Of a stretch of DNA of 33,519 nt, positions 17,591 through 23,681 are shown one piece after another; position 1 is the stretch's first letter, and each line of letters starts with the position of its first letter. The translations under genes were made by a program, and so were the position numbers. The notes under the pieces were generated by a model. That model ran no database searches. It was not told the DNA's origin and saw nothing but the letters and a program-made list of their open reading frames with translations. The DNA comes from a virus: positions 1-33,519 of IMG/VR virus record IMGVR_UViG_3300042540_000947; one strand, given 5' to 3'.

Positions 17591-17806
17591 CAGTCTGGGC
17601 CGCTTTACCTCGCCACCAGTTCGAAGCTGGTGGCGGGGCATGGCCGTCCAGGTCAAACCGTGACCAGCCGGAAGCTGGCAGTGGCAGTAAGGGATACGAG
17701 TATCGCCAATGGCGCACGCCAGTGGAGAAGGCAAAGCAGTACAGCAAGGCGCAGTACAACAACACGTTGTTGCAGAACGCAACACCGACCGAAAGGAAAA
17801 CAAGAA
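17591..17806. other. 216-bp gap between Ku and the sliding clamp
   Basis: No convincing gene. A strong hairpin at about 17607-17638 (CGCCACCAG / CTGGTGGCG, loop TTCGAAG, no T-run) probably marks the end of the Ku message. A smaller hairpin (CCAGC / GCTGG) follows at 17664-17678, then the palindrome at 17767. No promoter hexamers are seen. Confidence 0.6.
17767..17785. repeat. 19-bp palindrome
   Basis: TTGTTGC-AGAAC-GCAACAC, ending 21 bp before the GTG at 17807. Confidence 0.8.
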
Positions 17807-18847
17807 GTGACCAAGGAACTGATGATCGACGCCGAGGAACTCACCAGGGAAATCAACTGGCTGAGCAAGATGCCTGCCGTCGAACCAACGTCGGCAGTCA
17901 TTCAAATCACCGCGGTGGTCGGTGCTGTGATTGCGCGGCGCTTCAGCGACGGGCAGTACCGGGAGTCAACGGTCCAGGCAGTTGGCGGCGATCAGGCCAG
18001 CATTACCGTAGCGGTAAGCAAGCTGCTCGACGCGCTGAAAGAGCTGAAGGGAACGCTCGCCATCGTTATCGACGACGACGGCCTGTCGCTGGAATCCTCC
18101 GAGCGCAAGGTGACGCTTCGGTCAGCCAAGAATACCGTCGAGTTTCCTGCGTGGCCGCAATTCGTCGGGAATGAGTTTGAAGTGCTGCTGCCCGACAGTC
18201 TGACCCAGGTGTTGACCTCGGTCGGCAATGACGAGAACCTTCCCCAGTTGAAGAACGTCGCGTTCGACGGCGGAACGATGGTCAGCACCGACCGCCACCG
18301 GCTGACCCGCGTGGTCTACGACAAGCGCGGGTTCACCGGCCACGTCCCGGCAACAGCACTGCGGGCGTTCGCCAAGGCCGACACGGCGGTGTTCGTCTCG
18401 GCGGGCGTGGTGGATGGGCAACCCTGGGTACAGCTACGGTCGAACAGCCGCTACTGCACCAGCCCGATGCCCGATGTGAGCTTTCCCAACTGGCGGAAAC
18501 TCATACCGGAAAGTGAACTCGTCAAAGTGGTGTTCGACCGGAATCAACTACTCAAGGCGATCACCGGGGATGAGGTCAGCCTCACTGTCGATGGCGATTC
18601 CATCATCATCGTCAGTGAAAGTGACGACGTGCGAACAGAGCAAAAGGTTGCCCTCGACAGAACCATCAACAACAAATCTGACGGCCCTGTGACAGTGACC
18701 ATCTCATCGAAGTATGTGAAGGATTCCCTGCGCGGACTCGGCACAAAGCTGACGATGCTGGGGATCTCCAATCCGACCGACCCGGTGGTGTTCTCCGACT
18801 TCACCAACACCCTGCATCTGGTCATGCCGATCAGGCAGGCCAGCTAG
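17807..18847 (+). CDS. dnaN: DNA polymerase III beta-like sliding clamp
   Basis: A 346-aa protein, near the usual 365-400 of DnaN. GTG at 17807 follows GAAAGGAAAAC; the frame is open upstream but without a good start. Three repeated domains of about 115 residues are apparent, with helix plus strand patterns such as A-V-S-K-L-L-D-A-L-K-E-L and F-E-V-L-L-P-D-S-L-T-Q-V-L. T-D-R-H-R-L-T-R and the ending L-H-L-V-M-P-I-R correspond to the D-x-x-R-L and L-x-x-x-M-P-x-R signatures of clamps. It should tether a polymerase to DNA. A phage-coded clamp is uncommon in actinophages and implies selective recruitment of polymerase. Confidence 0.9.
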   Translation: MTKELMIDAEELTREINWLSKMPAVEPTSAVIQITAVVGAVIARRFSDGQYRESTVQAVGGDQASITVAVSKLLDALKELKGTLAIVIDDDGLSLESSERKVTLRSAKNTVEFPAWPQFVGNEFEVLLPDSLTQVLTSVGNDENLPQLKNVAFDGGTMVSTDRHRLTRVVYDKRGFTGHVPATALRAFAKADTAVFVSAGVVDGQPWVQLRSNSRYCTSPMPDVSFPNWRKLIPESELVKVVFDRNQLLKAITGDEVSLTVDGDSIIIVSESDDVRTEQKVALDRTINNKSDGPVTVTISSKYVKDSLRGLGTKLTMLGISNPTDPVVFSDFTNTLHLVMPIRQAS

Positions 18848-18866
18848 TTGTTGCGTTTCGCAACAG
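18848..18866. repeat. 19-bp palindrome
   Basis: TTGTTGC-GTTTC-GCAACAG, beginning right after the clamp stop codon and 125 bp before the next start. Confidence 0.75.
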
Positions 18867-18886
18867 GGTGAACTGAGTTAGAAAGT

Positions 18887-18920
18887 CGAGTGGCCCCGGA
18901 CTACTGCCCGGGGCCACTCG
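18887..18920 (+). terminator. Strong hairpin, terminator-like
   Basis: CGAGTGGCCCCGG and its perfect complement form a 13-bp stem with an 8-base loop. It is followed by TCCAACTTTCCCCACGAAAG, the leader box seen before Ku, rather than by a T-run. It could attenuate transcription into the next gene. Confidence 0.6.
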
Positions 18921-18991
18921 TCCAACTTTCCCCACGAAAGCAGGATGCCCTTACAAGGGGCACCTTCAAACTTACAGGAGGTTAGGCAGTA

Positions 18992-19600
18992 ATGAAAACA
19001 CTGAAGAAGGCGCAGCAGTTCATCGAGTTCTCGTCGCTGTCCCTGGAGGACGGGCAAGACTTCGTTCCATTCATCATCATCATCGACGACCAGGACCGCG
19101 AGTTCTTCGTCGGCTTCGGGCAGATGCCCACCGAGCCGGAAGCCAAAGATCAACTGGCCGACATCATCATGGCGCTGTGCGTGGTTCACGGCGCGGTCGA
19201 GGCGGCGTTCGGCAGCGCAGCGTGGTCTGCGGCAGCCGAATTGAATGATGACCTTAAAGTGCCGCCATCGAAGCGCCCCAACCGACAAGAGGTGGCGATC
19301 GTCAGCGCCGCCAACAATGCGGGCGTCAGCAATGTGAGCATTGCTTCGGTGGTTCGGGAGGGCGGCAAGGTGGGGATCGGACTGTGGGAGCTTCCCGACA
19401 AGGCCATTGCCGGCCGCTTCGCCGAGGCTCTGCACATGGGCCTCAAGCTGAGCAGCAAGATCCCCGCCGAGATTCGCGCTTTCCTGCGCGAGCAGATCGA
19501 GGCGGGACTTCTGCAGGAAATCCTCATGAGCACCACGAATGTCATCAGTGAGGCTCGCCGCACCGGAATGACGATCGAGAAGGGAGCGTGGAAAAAGTGA
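18992..19600 (+). CDS. 202-aa phage protein, unknown
   Basis: ATG at 18992 has CAGGAGGTT upstream, one of the best ribosome binding sites in the window. Its leader is about 70 bases long after the CCCCACGAAAG box. The N-terminus is beta-rich (F-V-P-F-I-I-I-I-D-D-Q-D-R-E-F-F-V-G-F-G). The middle has a helix (L-A-D-I-I-M-A-L-C-V-V-H-G-A-V-E-A-A-F) and a charged loop. The C-terminal third is helical. No family recognised. It is translationally coupled to the ART-like gene that follows, so the two may act together. Confidence 0.7.
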   Translation: MKTLKKAQQFIEFSSLSLEDGQDFVPFIIIIDDQDREFFVGFGQMPTEPEAKDQLADIIMALCVVHGAVEAAFGSAAWSAAAELNDDLKVPPSKRPNRQEVAIVSAANNAGVSNVSIASVVREGGKVGIGLWELPDKAIAGRFAEALHMGLKLSSKIPAEIRAFLREQIEAGLLQEILMSTTNVISEARRTGMTIEKGAWKK

Positions 19601-20331
19601 CTGTTGCAAAACGCAACACCGAGGATTTGTTGCGAGACATCGACAAGCTGCTGCGGACCCAGGAGGAACTGGACCCCGCACTGGCAATGTACATCGACGA
19701 GGACGGCCCACTCGGGCCGTCGGTCAAGCACCCGCTGGTGTTCAGCATCATCCACACCCCGACGATGAACGCCTACATCAACGCCCAGTTCAGGGCCAAG
19801 AAGCAGGCTGTGGAAGAGGCGCTGGCGGAGAAGAAGTGGGCCAAGTACATCTGGCTGCACGAACGCCCCTACCGGGTGGATGCCTTTCGGGGCATCTCGG
19901 CGCAGTTGGACGGACCCCAGTATTGGGAGTTGCTGGGCGAGGTCTACATCGACAGCGAGAACGTCTGGCAGAACCGCGACGAGTGGCTGGCGTTGTTGCA
20001 GGTCAACCTTCCCGGCCGGGAAATGATGACCGACGAGAAGGATCGGGCGGTGTTCACGCTGGCGCCCGAGGCTGGCGGTCTGCTCGACGAGACGGTGGTG
20101 TACCGGGGTTACCGGCACGAGGACGGCCTGGACGGTTTCTCGTGGACGCTGAACAAGGCCACCGCGAAATGGTTCGCCCGGCGCTTCCCCCACCAGGGCG
20201 GGATCGCCACGGTGGCGACGGGGAAGGTGGCGCGCGACAACGTGATCGCCTACCTGACGGGCCGCGGGGAGTTGGAAATCCTCGCCCTCGACGTGGACAT
20301 CATCTCCATCGAAGAAGGTGAAGATGTCTAG
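19597..20331 (+). CDS. Putative ADP-ribosyltransferase-fold protein (R-S-E type)
   Basis: A 244-aa protein. GTG at 19597 (GTGA overlap) is preferred to GTG 19588, which sits one base from AAGGGAG. Residues 165-235 carry the spaced signature of R-S-E ADP-ribosyltransferases: V-V-Y-R-G-Y with R170, F-S-W-T with S182, K-W-F-A-R-R-F, and G-E-L-E-I-L with E225/E227. These would bind NAD+ and catalyse transfer. Residues 1-140 are a helical and mixed domain without assignment. Phage ARTs such as T4 Alt and Mod modify host RNA polymerase, so a host-modifying role is possible. The call rests on motif spacing only. Confidence 0.6.
   Translation: MTVAKRNTEDLLRDIDKLLRTQEELDPALAMYIDEDGPLGPSVKHPLVFSIIHTPTMNAYINAQFRAKKQAVEEALAEKKWAKYIWLHERPYRVDAFRGISAQLDGPQYWELLGEVYIDSENVWQNRDEWLALLQVNLPGREMMTDEKDRAVFTLAPEAGGLLDETVVYRGYRHEDGLDGFSWTLNKATAKWFARRFPHQGGIATVATGKVARDNVIAYLTGRGELEILALDVDIISIEEGEDV
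19601..19619. repeat. 19-bp palindrome at codons 2-8 of the ART-like gene
   Basis: CTGTTGC-AAAAC-GCAACAC, starting one base after the GTG at 19597. It encodes V-A-K-R-N-T and could block ribosome entry if folded in RNA. Confidence 0.75.
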
Positions 20332-20491
20332 CTGGGAGCGCGACGAGTGGCGTGCAGCGCAAGACGACACCCCGGTGCGCCGGTTCGCCGGTGGCATCGA
20401 GATTGTCGGTGACAAGTCCGACGCGCTGGATGAACGTCCTGTTGCAGAACGCAACACCGACGACGAAGAGGGGGATAGTGATGGCAGTTGA
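20324..20491 (+). CDS. 55-aa acidic peptide
   Basis: ATG at 20324 has GAAGAAGGTG upstream and overlaps the end of the ART-like gene by 8 bp. The product is hydrophilic and acidic (S-S-W-E-R-D-E-W-R-A-A-Q-D-D) and ends in V-A-E-R-N-T-D-D-E-E-G-D, whose V-A-E-R-N-T comes from the palindrome. Its stop overlaps the next gene by 11 bp. Function unknown. Confidence 0.6.
   Translation: MSSWERDEWRAAQDDTPVRRFAGGIEIVGDKSDALDERPVAERNTDDEEGDSDGS
20439..20457. repeat. 19-bp palindrome at gene 3' end
   Basis: CTGTTGC-AGAAC-GCAACAC, inside the gene at 20324 and ending 23 bp before the ATG at 20481. Confidence 0.78.
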
Positions 20492-20729
20492 TCGAACAGT
20501 CATCAAGTTCGACGTCCGACCCGCTGAGGGCGGCGATGGCAAGCTGACCGCCCTTAAGGTGCAGCGCACAGAGCGGGTAAAGCGGGTTTCCGATACGGGA
20601 AAAACGCTGAACTACGGAGTCACCAAAGATGTGGGTGAACCGTTTGAGATTCCGATCGGTCATGTTGCCGATCTGATCCGTGAACTGGCCGACTGGCCGA
20701 TTTGGTATGCAACCGGAAAGGACGATTGA
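20481..20729 (+). CDS. 82-aa phage protein, unknown
   Basis: ATG at 20481 has GAGGGGGAT upstream. The protein is beta-rich and basic at first (R-T-V-I-K-F-D-V-R-P, then K-L-T-A-L-K-V-Q-R-T-E-R-V-K-R-V). It ends with a helix (H-V-A-D-L-I-R-E-L-A-D-W-P-I-W-Y). No family recognised. Confidence 0.65.
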   Translation: MAVDRTVIKFDVRPAEGGDGKLTALKVQRTERVKRVSDTGKTLNYGVTKDVGEPFEIPIGHVADLIRELADWPIWYATGKDD

Positions 20730-20731
20730 AA

Positions 20732-21166
20732 ATGGGATACCGCGTCAGCACATGGGAAGTGGACTTCCACATTCCCGCCGACAAGATCGCCGCAGCATTG
20801 GCCGACATCTCGGCGTTGCAGCGGCCCTGCTGGAACCGCAACCACGCCACAGGCACGGCGCACAACTGCCAGCGCCTCAAGCCGTTCGACTCGCTGACCG
20901 AGGCGGTGGAGGAACTGACCGGGTTCCACGACTGCGAAGAGAGCGACGTTGACGGATTCAATCTGGGGCAGCACCTGGACAAGTGGATGGGCACCACCGA
21001 CGACGTGCTGCATGCGCTGGGCCGTCACGCCACCGAAGGCTCCTACGTCCGGCTGGTCGGCGAAGATTACGGACTGTTCGGGTATCGCGTGGTGGACGGC
21101 AGGACGCACATCGAAGATGCGACCGTCACCTGGACGGTATCACCGACTGCGATGAAGGCCGAGTGA
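20732..21166 (+). CDS. 144-aa phage protein, unknown
   Basis: ATG at 20732 lies nine bases after AAAGGA. It has W-E-V-D-F-H-I-P-A-D-K-I-A-A-A-L near the start, a Cys/His-containing middle (R-P-C-W-N-R-N-H-A-T-G-T-A-H-N-C-Q) and a beta-rich end with Y-V-R-L-V-G-E-D-Y-G-L-F-G-Y-R-V-V-D-G. The layout resembles phage proteins with an EF-hand-like or small beta-sheet C-terminus, but no named family fits. Confidence 0.65.
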   Translation: MGYRVSTWEVDFHIPADKIAAALADISALQRPCWNRNHATGTAHNCQRLKPFDSLTEAVEELTGFHDCEESDVDGFNLGQHLDKWMGTTDDVLHALGRHATEGSYVRLVGEDYGLFGYRVVDGRTHIEDATVTWTVSPTAMKAE

Positions 21167-21552
21167 TGGGCATCTACATCAACGGCGACCACAACAGCGT
21201 CAACATCAACGGTGACTACATCAGCGAAAACGACTTCGGTGATAGCTACTCCGGTGCATACGGGCAGAAGCCGCCGATCGGTTTCTTCGGTCTGCTGGGC
21301 ATCATCATGCTGCTCATCTGGCTGCTCATCAAGTTCTGGTGGATTGTGCTGATCGTCGCCAGCCTGGGGGCGCTTGCGTTCGCAGCACACCTCGAGCGGG
21401 AAGAGAGGCGTCGCGCCGAGCTTGCTGCACAACTCCAAGAGCAGGAGTTGGCGGCGCGTGCCGAACGTCAGAACGCCGCGTACCTGCGAGGAGAGCCGTT
21501 GGGAACCTACGGGATCTACCCGCCGCCGCCGGGGGTGGAACGTGAACCGTGA
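21166..21552 (+). CDS. 128-aa membrane protein with coiled-coil tail
   Basis: ATG at 21166 shares its A with the upstream TGA. Residues 1-40 are Asn/Asp-rich and polar (I-N-G-D-H-N-S-V-N-I-N-G-D). Two closely spaced hydrophobic helices follow (G-F-F-G-L-L-G-I-I-M-L-L-I-W-L-L and W-W-I-V-L-I-V-A-S-L-G-A-L-A-F), then a charged coiled coil (E-R-E-E-R-R-R-A-E-L-A-A-Q-L-Q-E-Q-E) and a Pro-rich end. Likely an inner-membrane protein with a cytoplasmic helical tail. Function unknown. Confidence 0.75.
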   Translation: MGIYINGDHNSVNINGDYISENDFGDSYSGAYGQKPPIGFFGLLGIIMLLIWLLIKFWWIVLIVASLGALAFAAHLEREERRRAELAAQLQEQELAARAERQNAAYLRGEPLGTYGIYPPPPGVEREP

Positions 21553-21724
21553 ACGGCTGATCGACCTCATCAACTACCCGTGGATCTACGGGCCGCGGTG
21601 GCGGCGGGCTTACCGCTTCGCCGCGATCCGTGACCGCGGCCTCGCGCAAGAACACATCACCTGGGCGTTAGCCCTCAAAGAGCGTGTTGCAGATCGCAAC
21701 ACCCCACGAGAAGAAGGAGAGTGA
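21542..21724 (+). CDS. 60-aa basic protein, unknown
   Basis: GTG at 21542 starts 11 bp before the upstream stop. The peptide is basic and aromatic (I-Y-G-P-R-W-R-R-A-Y-R-F-A-A-I-R-D-R-G). It ends V-A-D-R-N-T-P-R-E-E-G-E, which is fixed by the palindrome and ribosome binding site of the next gene. No family recognised. Confidence 0.6.
   Translation: MNRERLIDLINYPWIYGPRWRRAYRFAAIRDRGLAQEHITWALALKERVADRNTPREEGE
21684..21702. repeat. 19-bp palindrome, perfect arms, at gene 3' end
   Basis: GTGTTGC-AGATC-GCAACAC, ending 24 bp before the ATG at 21727 and followed by CCCCACGAGAAGAAGGAGAG. Confidence 0.88.
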
Positions 21725-21726
21725 AC

Positions 21727-22092
21727 ATGCAGTATCCGGTGGGCACGAAAGTTCGGGTGGACAGCCCGAAGCATCCTGGCGTGTGGATCGTGGAATCCAA
21801 CGGCCCGAAGAACGCCTCACTGAAGCCGGAAGGTGGGGGCCGGGGGCTGCGCTGCCCCCATTCGCTGCTCCGCCTCGACGACGGAAAAGGTCCGACCATC
21901 GTCCCCGTCGAGATGTACGCGATGGGGGAGACGGTGACCATCGGTGATCGGTTCCCCGGCATCTACGTCGTCGTCAAAGACGACGGTGGGCCGAGGCTGA
22001 ATGTCGCCAGGCTGGGCGGTGACGGCGACAGGTATGTCCGCGCTGGTCGGCCCCTGGTGAAGCGCATCGACGTGAAGGTGGTGCCGCGATGA
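21727..22092 (+). CDS. 121-aa beta-rich phage protein
   Basis: ATG at 21727 is seven bases after AAGGAG; GTG 21721 is too close to it. The protein has repeated short beta patterns (G-T-K-V-R-V-D-S-P, G-V-W-I-V-E-S-N-G, G-E-T-V-T-I-G-D-R-F-P-G-I-Y-V-V-V-K) suggesting two tandem SH3-like barrels. No enzyme motif. It overlaps the next gene by ATGA. Confidence 0.65.
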   Translation: MQYPVGTKVRVDSPKHPGVWIVESNGPKNASLKPEGGGRGLRCPHSLLRLDDGKGPTIVPVEMYAMGETVTIGDRFPGIYVVVKDDGGPRLNVARLGGDGDRYVRAGRPLVKRIDVKVVPR

Positions 22093-22340
22093 TTGACATC
22101 GAGTGGGCTGACCCGCCCACCCCCAAGGGCGGTGCTCTGACCCGCCGGGAGCAGAGCGACTTCGCCGAGAAGCTCAAGGAGCATCGGGGGCGGTGGGCGA
22201 TTCTGCCTGCGGCCGGCGAGTCGAACCTGGCGATTCGGGCGCTGACTTCCCGCATCAATTGCGGGAGGCAGTCGGCGTTCGGGGAAGGATTCGAAGCTGT
22301 TTCCCGCGACGGCGTGGTGTATGTGAGGTTCGTGGGATGA
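22089..22340 (+). CDS. 83-aa phage protein, unknown
   Basis: ATG at 22089 overlaps the upstream TGA. The protein has R-R-E-Q-S-D-F-A-E-K-L-K-E-H-R-G-R-W-A-I-L-P and R-I-N-C-G-R-Q-S-A-F-G-E-G-F-E-A-V-S-R-D. The helix plus beta layout and positive charge could fit a small nucleic-acid-binding protein. It is unassigned. Confidence 0.65.
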   Translation: MIDIEWADPPTPKGGALTRREQSDFAEKLKEHRGRWAILPAAGESNLAIRALTSRINCGRQSAFGEGFEAVSRDGVVYVRFVG

Positions 22341-22375
22341 GCATCAGCCTTAACGCCAGCGCCCCTCGGAAGTGA
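22337..22375 (+). CDS. 12-codon micro-ORF linking two genes
   Basis: ATG at 22337 overlaps the preceding stop (ATGA) and the micro-ORF's own TGA (22373-22375) overlaps the next GTG. M-S-I-S-L-N-A-S-A-P-R-K is too short for a domain. Its likely value, if any, is to pass ribosomes to the next gene. Confidence 0.3.
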   Translation: MSISLNASAPRK

Positions 22376-22485
22376 GCGCGTCGAAGGAGGCGTACTGGGA
22401 TAAACACCCTTGCGCCGTGTGTGGTGAAGCGCCTGCCCTGTTGGGTCTCGATCTGTGCGAGGCGTGCGCCGAAGTGGTTCGGTAA
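22372..22485 (+). CDS. 37-aa zinc-ribbon peptide
   Basis: GTG at 22372 overlaps the TGA of the micro-ORF. Two C-x2-C pairs (P-C-A-V-C-G and L-C-E-A-C-A) form a compact zinc ribbon. It is the last gene before the terminator at 22489. Confidence 0.55.
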   Translation: MSASKEAYWDKHPCAVCGEAPALLGLDLCEACAEVVR

Positions 22486-22488
22486 GTT

Positions 22489-22530
22489 GGCCCCCGCCCG
22501 TTGCGTGAGCAGCGGGCGGGGGCCTTCTTT
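22489..22530 (+). terminator. Intrinsic terminator
   Basis: GGCCCCCGCCCG and CGGGCGGGGGCC form a 12-bp perfect stem, followed by TTCTTT. It separates the long rightward unit from the HTH gene at 22558. Here the palindrome core is not used. Confidence 0.85.
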
Positions 22531-22531
22531 G

Positions 22532-22550
22532 TCACAGATTGTGATAGCAT
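22532..22550 (+). promoter_or_regulatory. Operator-like repeat plus -10 of a leaderless promoter
   Basis: TCACA-GAT-TGTGA (22532-22544) abuts TAGCAT (22545-22550), which fits the mycobacterial -10 pattern TANNNT. Initiation seven to eight bases downstream would fall at the ATG at 22558, giving a leaderless message. No clear -35 is seen, and the repeat would overlap the -35 spacer, suiting autoregulation by the HTH protein. Confidence 0.55.
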
Positions 22551-22557
22551 TGTCTGT

Positions 22558-22929
22558 ATGAGTGACACAGAAATGTCGGGCGCAGAACTGAAGGTCATGC
22601 TGACCGGATTGGGACTCACGCCAGGATGGCTGGCCGACCAGCTGCACGTCACCACGCGGACAGTCTTGCGCTGGATGGACCTCGACGTCGTGCCCGCCAG
22701 GGCCGTCGCCGCGATCGACACCATCTCTGAAATCACCGACTTCGAGATCGAAAAGATGGCGCTCGCCGCCCAAATGAGCGGCGTGATTCGCACACGCCGG
22801 ACGGAGGAAGGTGTTGCAGAACGCAACACCCCCCTCCCCGCCACCTGGCATCGGCACCTGACATTTCGGGCGCTGAAGATTCTGCAGGACAGCGACACTC
22901 CGGTCAGGGTTGAGTACGCCACCACATGA
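22558..22929 (+). CDS. HTH DNA-binding regulator, likely leaderless
   Basis: A 123-aa protein. ATG at 22558 has no ribosome binding site and sits about eight bases after a -10 element. Residues 7-57 form a Cro/XRE-like helix-turn-helix (L-T-P-G-W-L-A-D-Q-L-H-V-T-T-R-T-V-L-R-W, 20-39). Residues 55-95 are helical and may dimerise. The end contains V-A-E-R-N-T, encoded by a palindrome. It could be a repressor or an early switch protein; an immunity role is possible but unproven. It is overlapped by the endonuclease VII gene. Confidence 0.75.
   Translation: MSDTEMSGAELKVMLTGLGLTPGWLADQLHVTTRTVLRWMDLDVVPARAVAAIDTISEITDFEIEKMALAAQMSGVIRTRRTEEGVAERNTPLPATWHRHLTFRALKILQDSDTPVRVEYATT
22811..22829. 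repeat. 19-bp palindrome, perfect arms, inside the HTH gene
   Basis: GTGTTGC-AGAAC-GCAACAC, 96 bp before the next start at 22926. Confidence 0.85.
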
Positions 22930-23345
22930 GCCTCTGCGTCGACTGCGCCGCGGAAGGCGTCACCACCAAACGGCCCATCGTATCCGGCGTCCGTAGGCCA
23001 CGCTGCGCCACCCATCACCGCGCCCACAAGAAACGCGCCAAGGCCCAATCGCACAGCCGGATGGTCGAGCGCGTCTACTCGCTGACCGGCGAACAATACG
23101 AACTTCTATACTCCGCCCAAGGCGGGCGCTGCGCCATCTGCCAAGTCGCCACCGGAAAGGTCAAGCGCCTCGCCGTCGAACACGATCACCGCACCGGCGA
23201 AGTGTTCGGGCTGGCGTGCGGCCCCTGCAACATCATGCTCGGGCGTTTAGGCCGCGAAGTGGACGCCTACATTCGGGTCATCAACTACCTGAAAGACCCC
23301 CCGGCTCGCCGGACCCTCGGGCCGGTCTACGTCCCCGGCGTGTGA
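22926..23345 (+). CDS. Recombination endonuclease VII (HNH)
   Basis: A 139-aa protein from ATG 22926 (ATGA overlap). C69-x2-C72, E-H-D-H (85-88) and C98-x2-C101-N102 make up the zinc-stabilised beta-beta-alpha core of T4 endonuclease VII-like enzymes (C-A-I-C-Q, L-A-V-E-H-D-H-R-T-G, L-A-C-G-P-C-N). An N-terminal Cys/His-rich part (C4, C7, C27, H30) may add a second zinc site. Such enzymes resolve branched DNA before packaging or debranch recombination intermediates. It is the last rightward gene before the convergent junction. Confidence 0.92.
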   Translation: MSLCVDCAAEGVTTKRPIVSGVRRPRCATHHRAHKKRAKAQSHSRMVERVYSLTGEQYELLYSAQGGRCAICQVATGKVKRLAVEHDHRTGEVFGLACGPCNIMLGRLGREVDAYIRVINYLKDPPARRTLGPVYVPGV

Positions 23346-23364
23346 TGTTGCAATTCCGCAACAC
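23345..23364. repeat. Palindrome with 6-bp spacer
   Basis: ATGTTGC-AATTCC-GCAACAC, one base longer in the spacer than other copies. It begins at the last base of the endonuclease VII gene. Confidence 0.6.
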
Positions 23365-23399
23365 GCCGCCGGTCAACGACAACAGCAAGGCCCTGGCCG

Positions 23400-23418
23400 G
23401 TGTTGCGCTTCGCAACAC
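23400..23418. repeat. 19-bp palindrome, perfect arms, at convergent junction
   Basis: GTGTTGC-GCTTC-GCAACAC, between the rightward endonuclease VII gene and the leftward gene ending at 23432. It may end transcripts from both sides. Confidence 0.85.
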
Positions 23419-23431
23419 CACCGATGGCTAG

Positions 23432-23680
23432 TCACCGGGCCACCCACAACTCAAACAGCTTCCACGCCCCGAACCACACCCCGCTGGCAGCAAAAGTCGC
23501 CAAAGCGAACCGGGCAGGCGTCCACCGGGCAGGCTCAAGGGACTCGTGCAGACGCGGCCGGGGCTTGCCAGCGCAGCTGTGCAACGCCAACACGGCATTC
23601 CTCGCCAAGTCGCCGGCCTCGCCTTCCGGCACGCTGCCCGTGTCGGCCTTACAGATCGGGCACGTCACCGATACCTGCAT
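23432..23680 (-). CDS. 82-aa small membrane protein, lysis cassette
   Basis: ATG at 23680, one base after the holin stop; the leader AAGGTGGAG lies inside the holin gene. C7-x2-C10 with C36 near the N-terminus suggests a metal site, and the C-terminus is a single TM helix (F-A-L-A-T-F-A-A-S-G-V-W-F-G-A-W-K-L-F-E-L-W). The position after endolysin and holin suggests an accessory lysis protein, antiholin or spanin-like role, which is inference. Confidence 0.7.
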   Translation of the reverse strand: MQVSVTCPICKADTGSVPEGEAGDLARNAVLALHSCAGKPRPRLHESLEPARWTPARFALATFAASGVWFGAWKLFELWVAR

Positions 23681-23681
23681 C

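Noticed and set aside
17607-17638. tRNA-like T-arm (loop TTCGAAG)
   Set aside because: The stem is 12 bp and no D-arm, anticodon arm or acceptor stem can be formed around it. It reads better as a transcript-end hairpin.
17722-17806. Coding frame between Ku and the clamp (K-A-K-Q-Y-S-K-A-Q-Y)
   Set aside because: Open only until it runs far into the clamp gene in another frame; no ATG and no ribosome binding site. Composition alone is not enough.
19186-20457. 423-aa minus-strand frame
   Set aside because: Antisense to two coupled rightward genes with good start sites; no domain visible.
23345-23431. 28-aa plus-strand ORF at the convergent junction
   Set aside because: Most of it is the two palindromes read as codons; no ribosome binding site; it ends at the stop of the opposing gene by chance.
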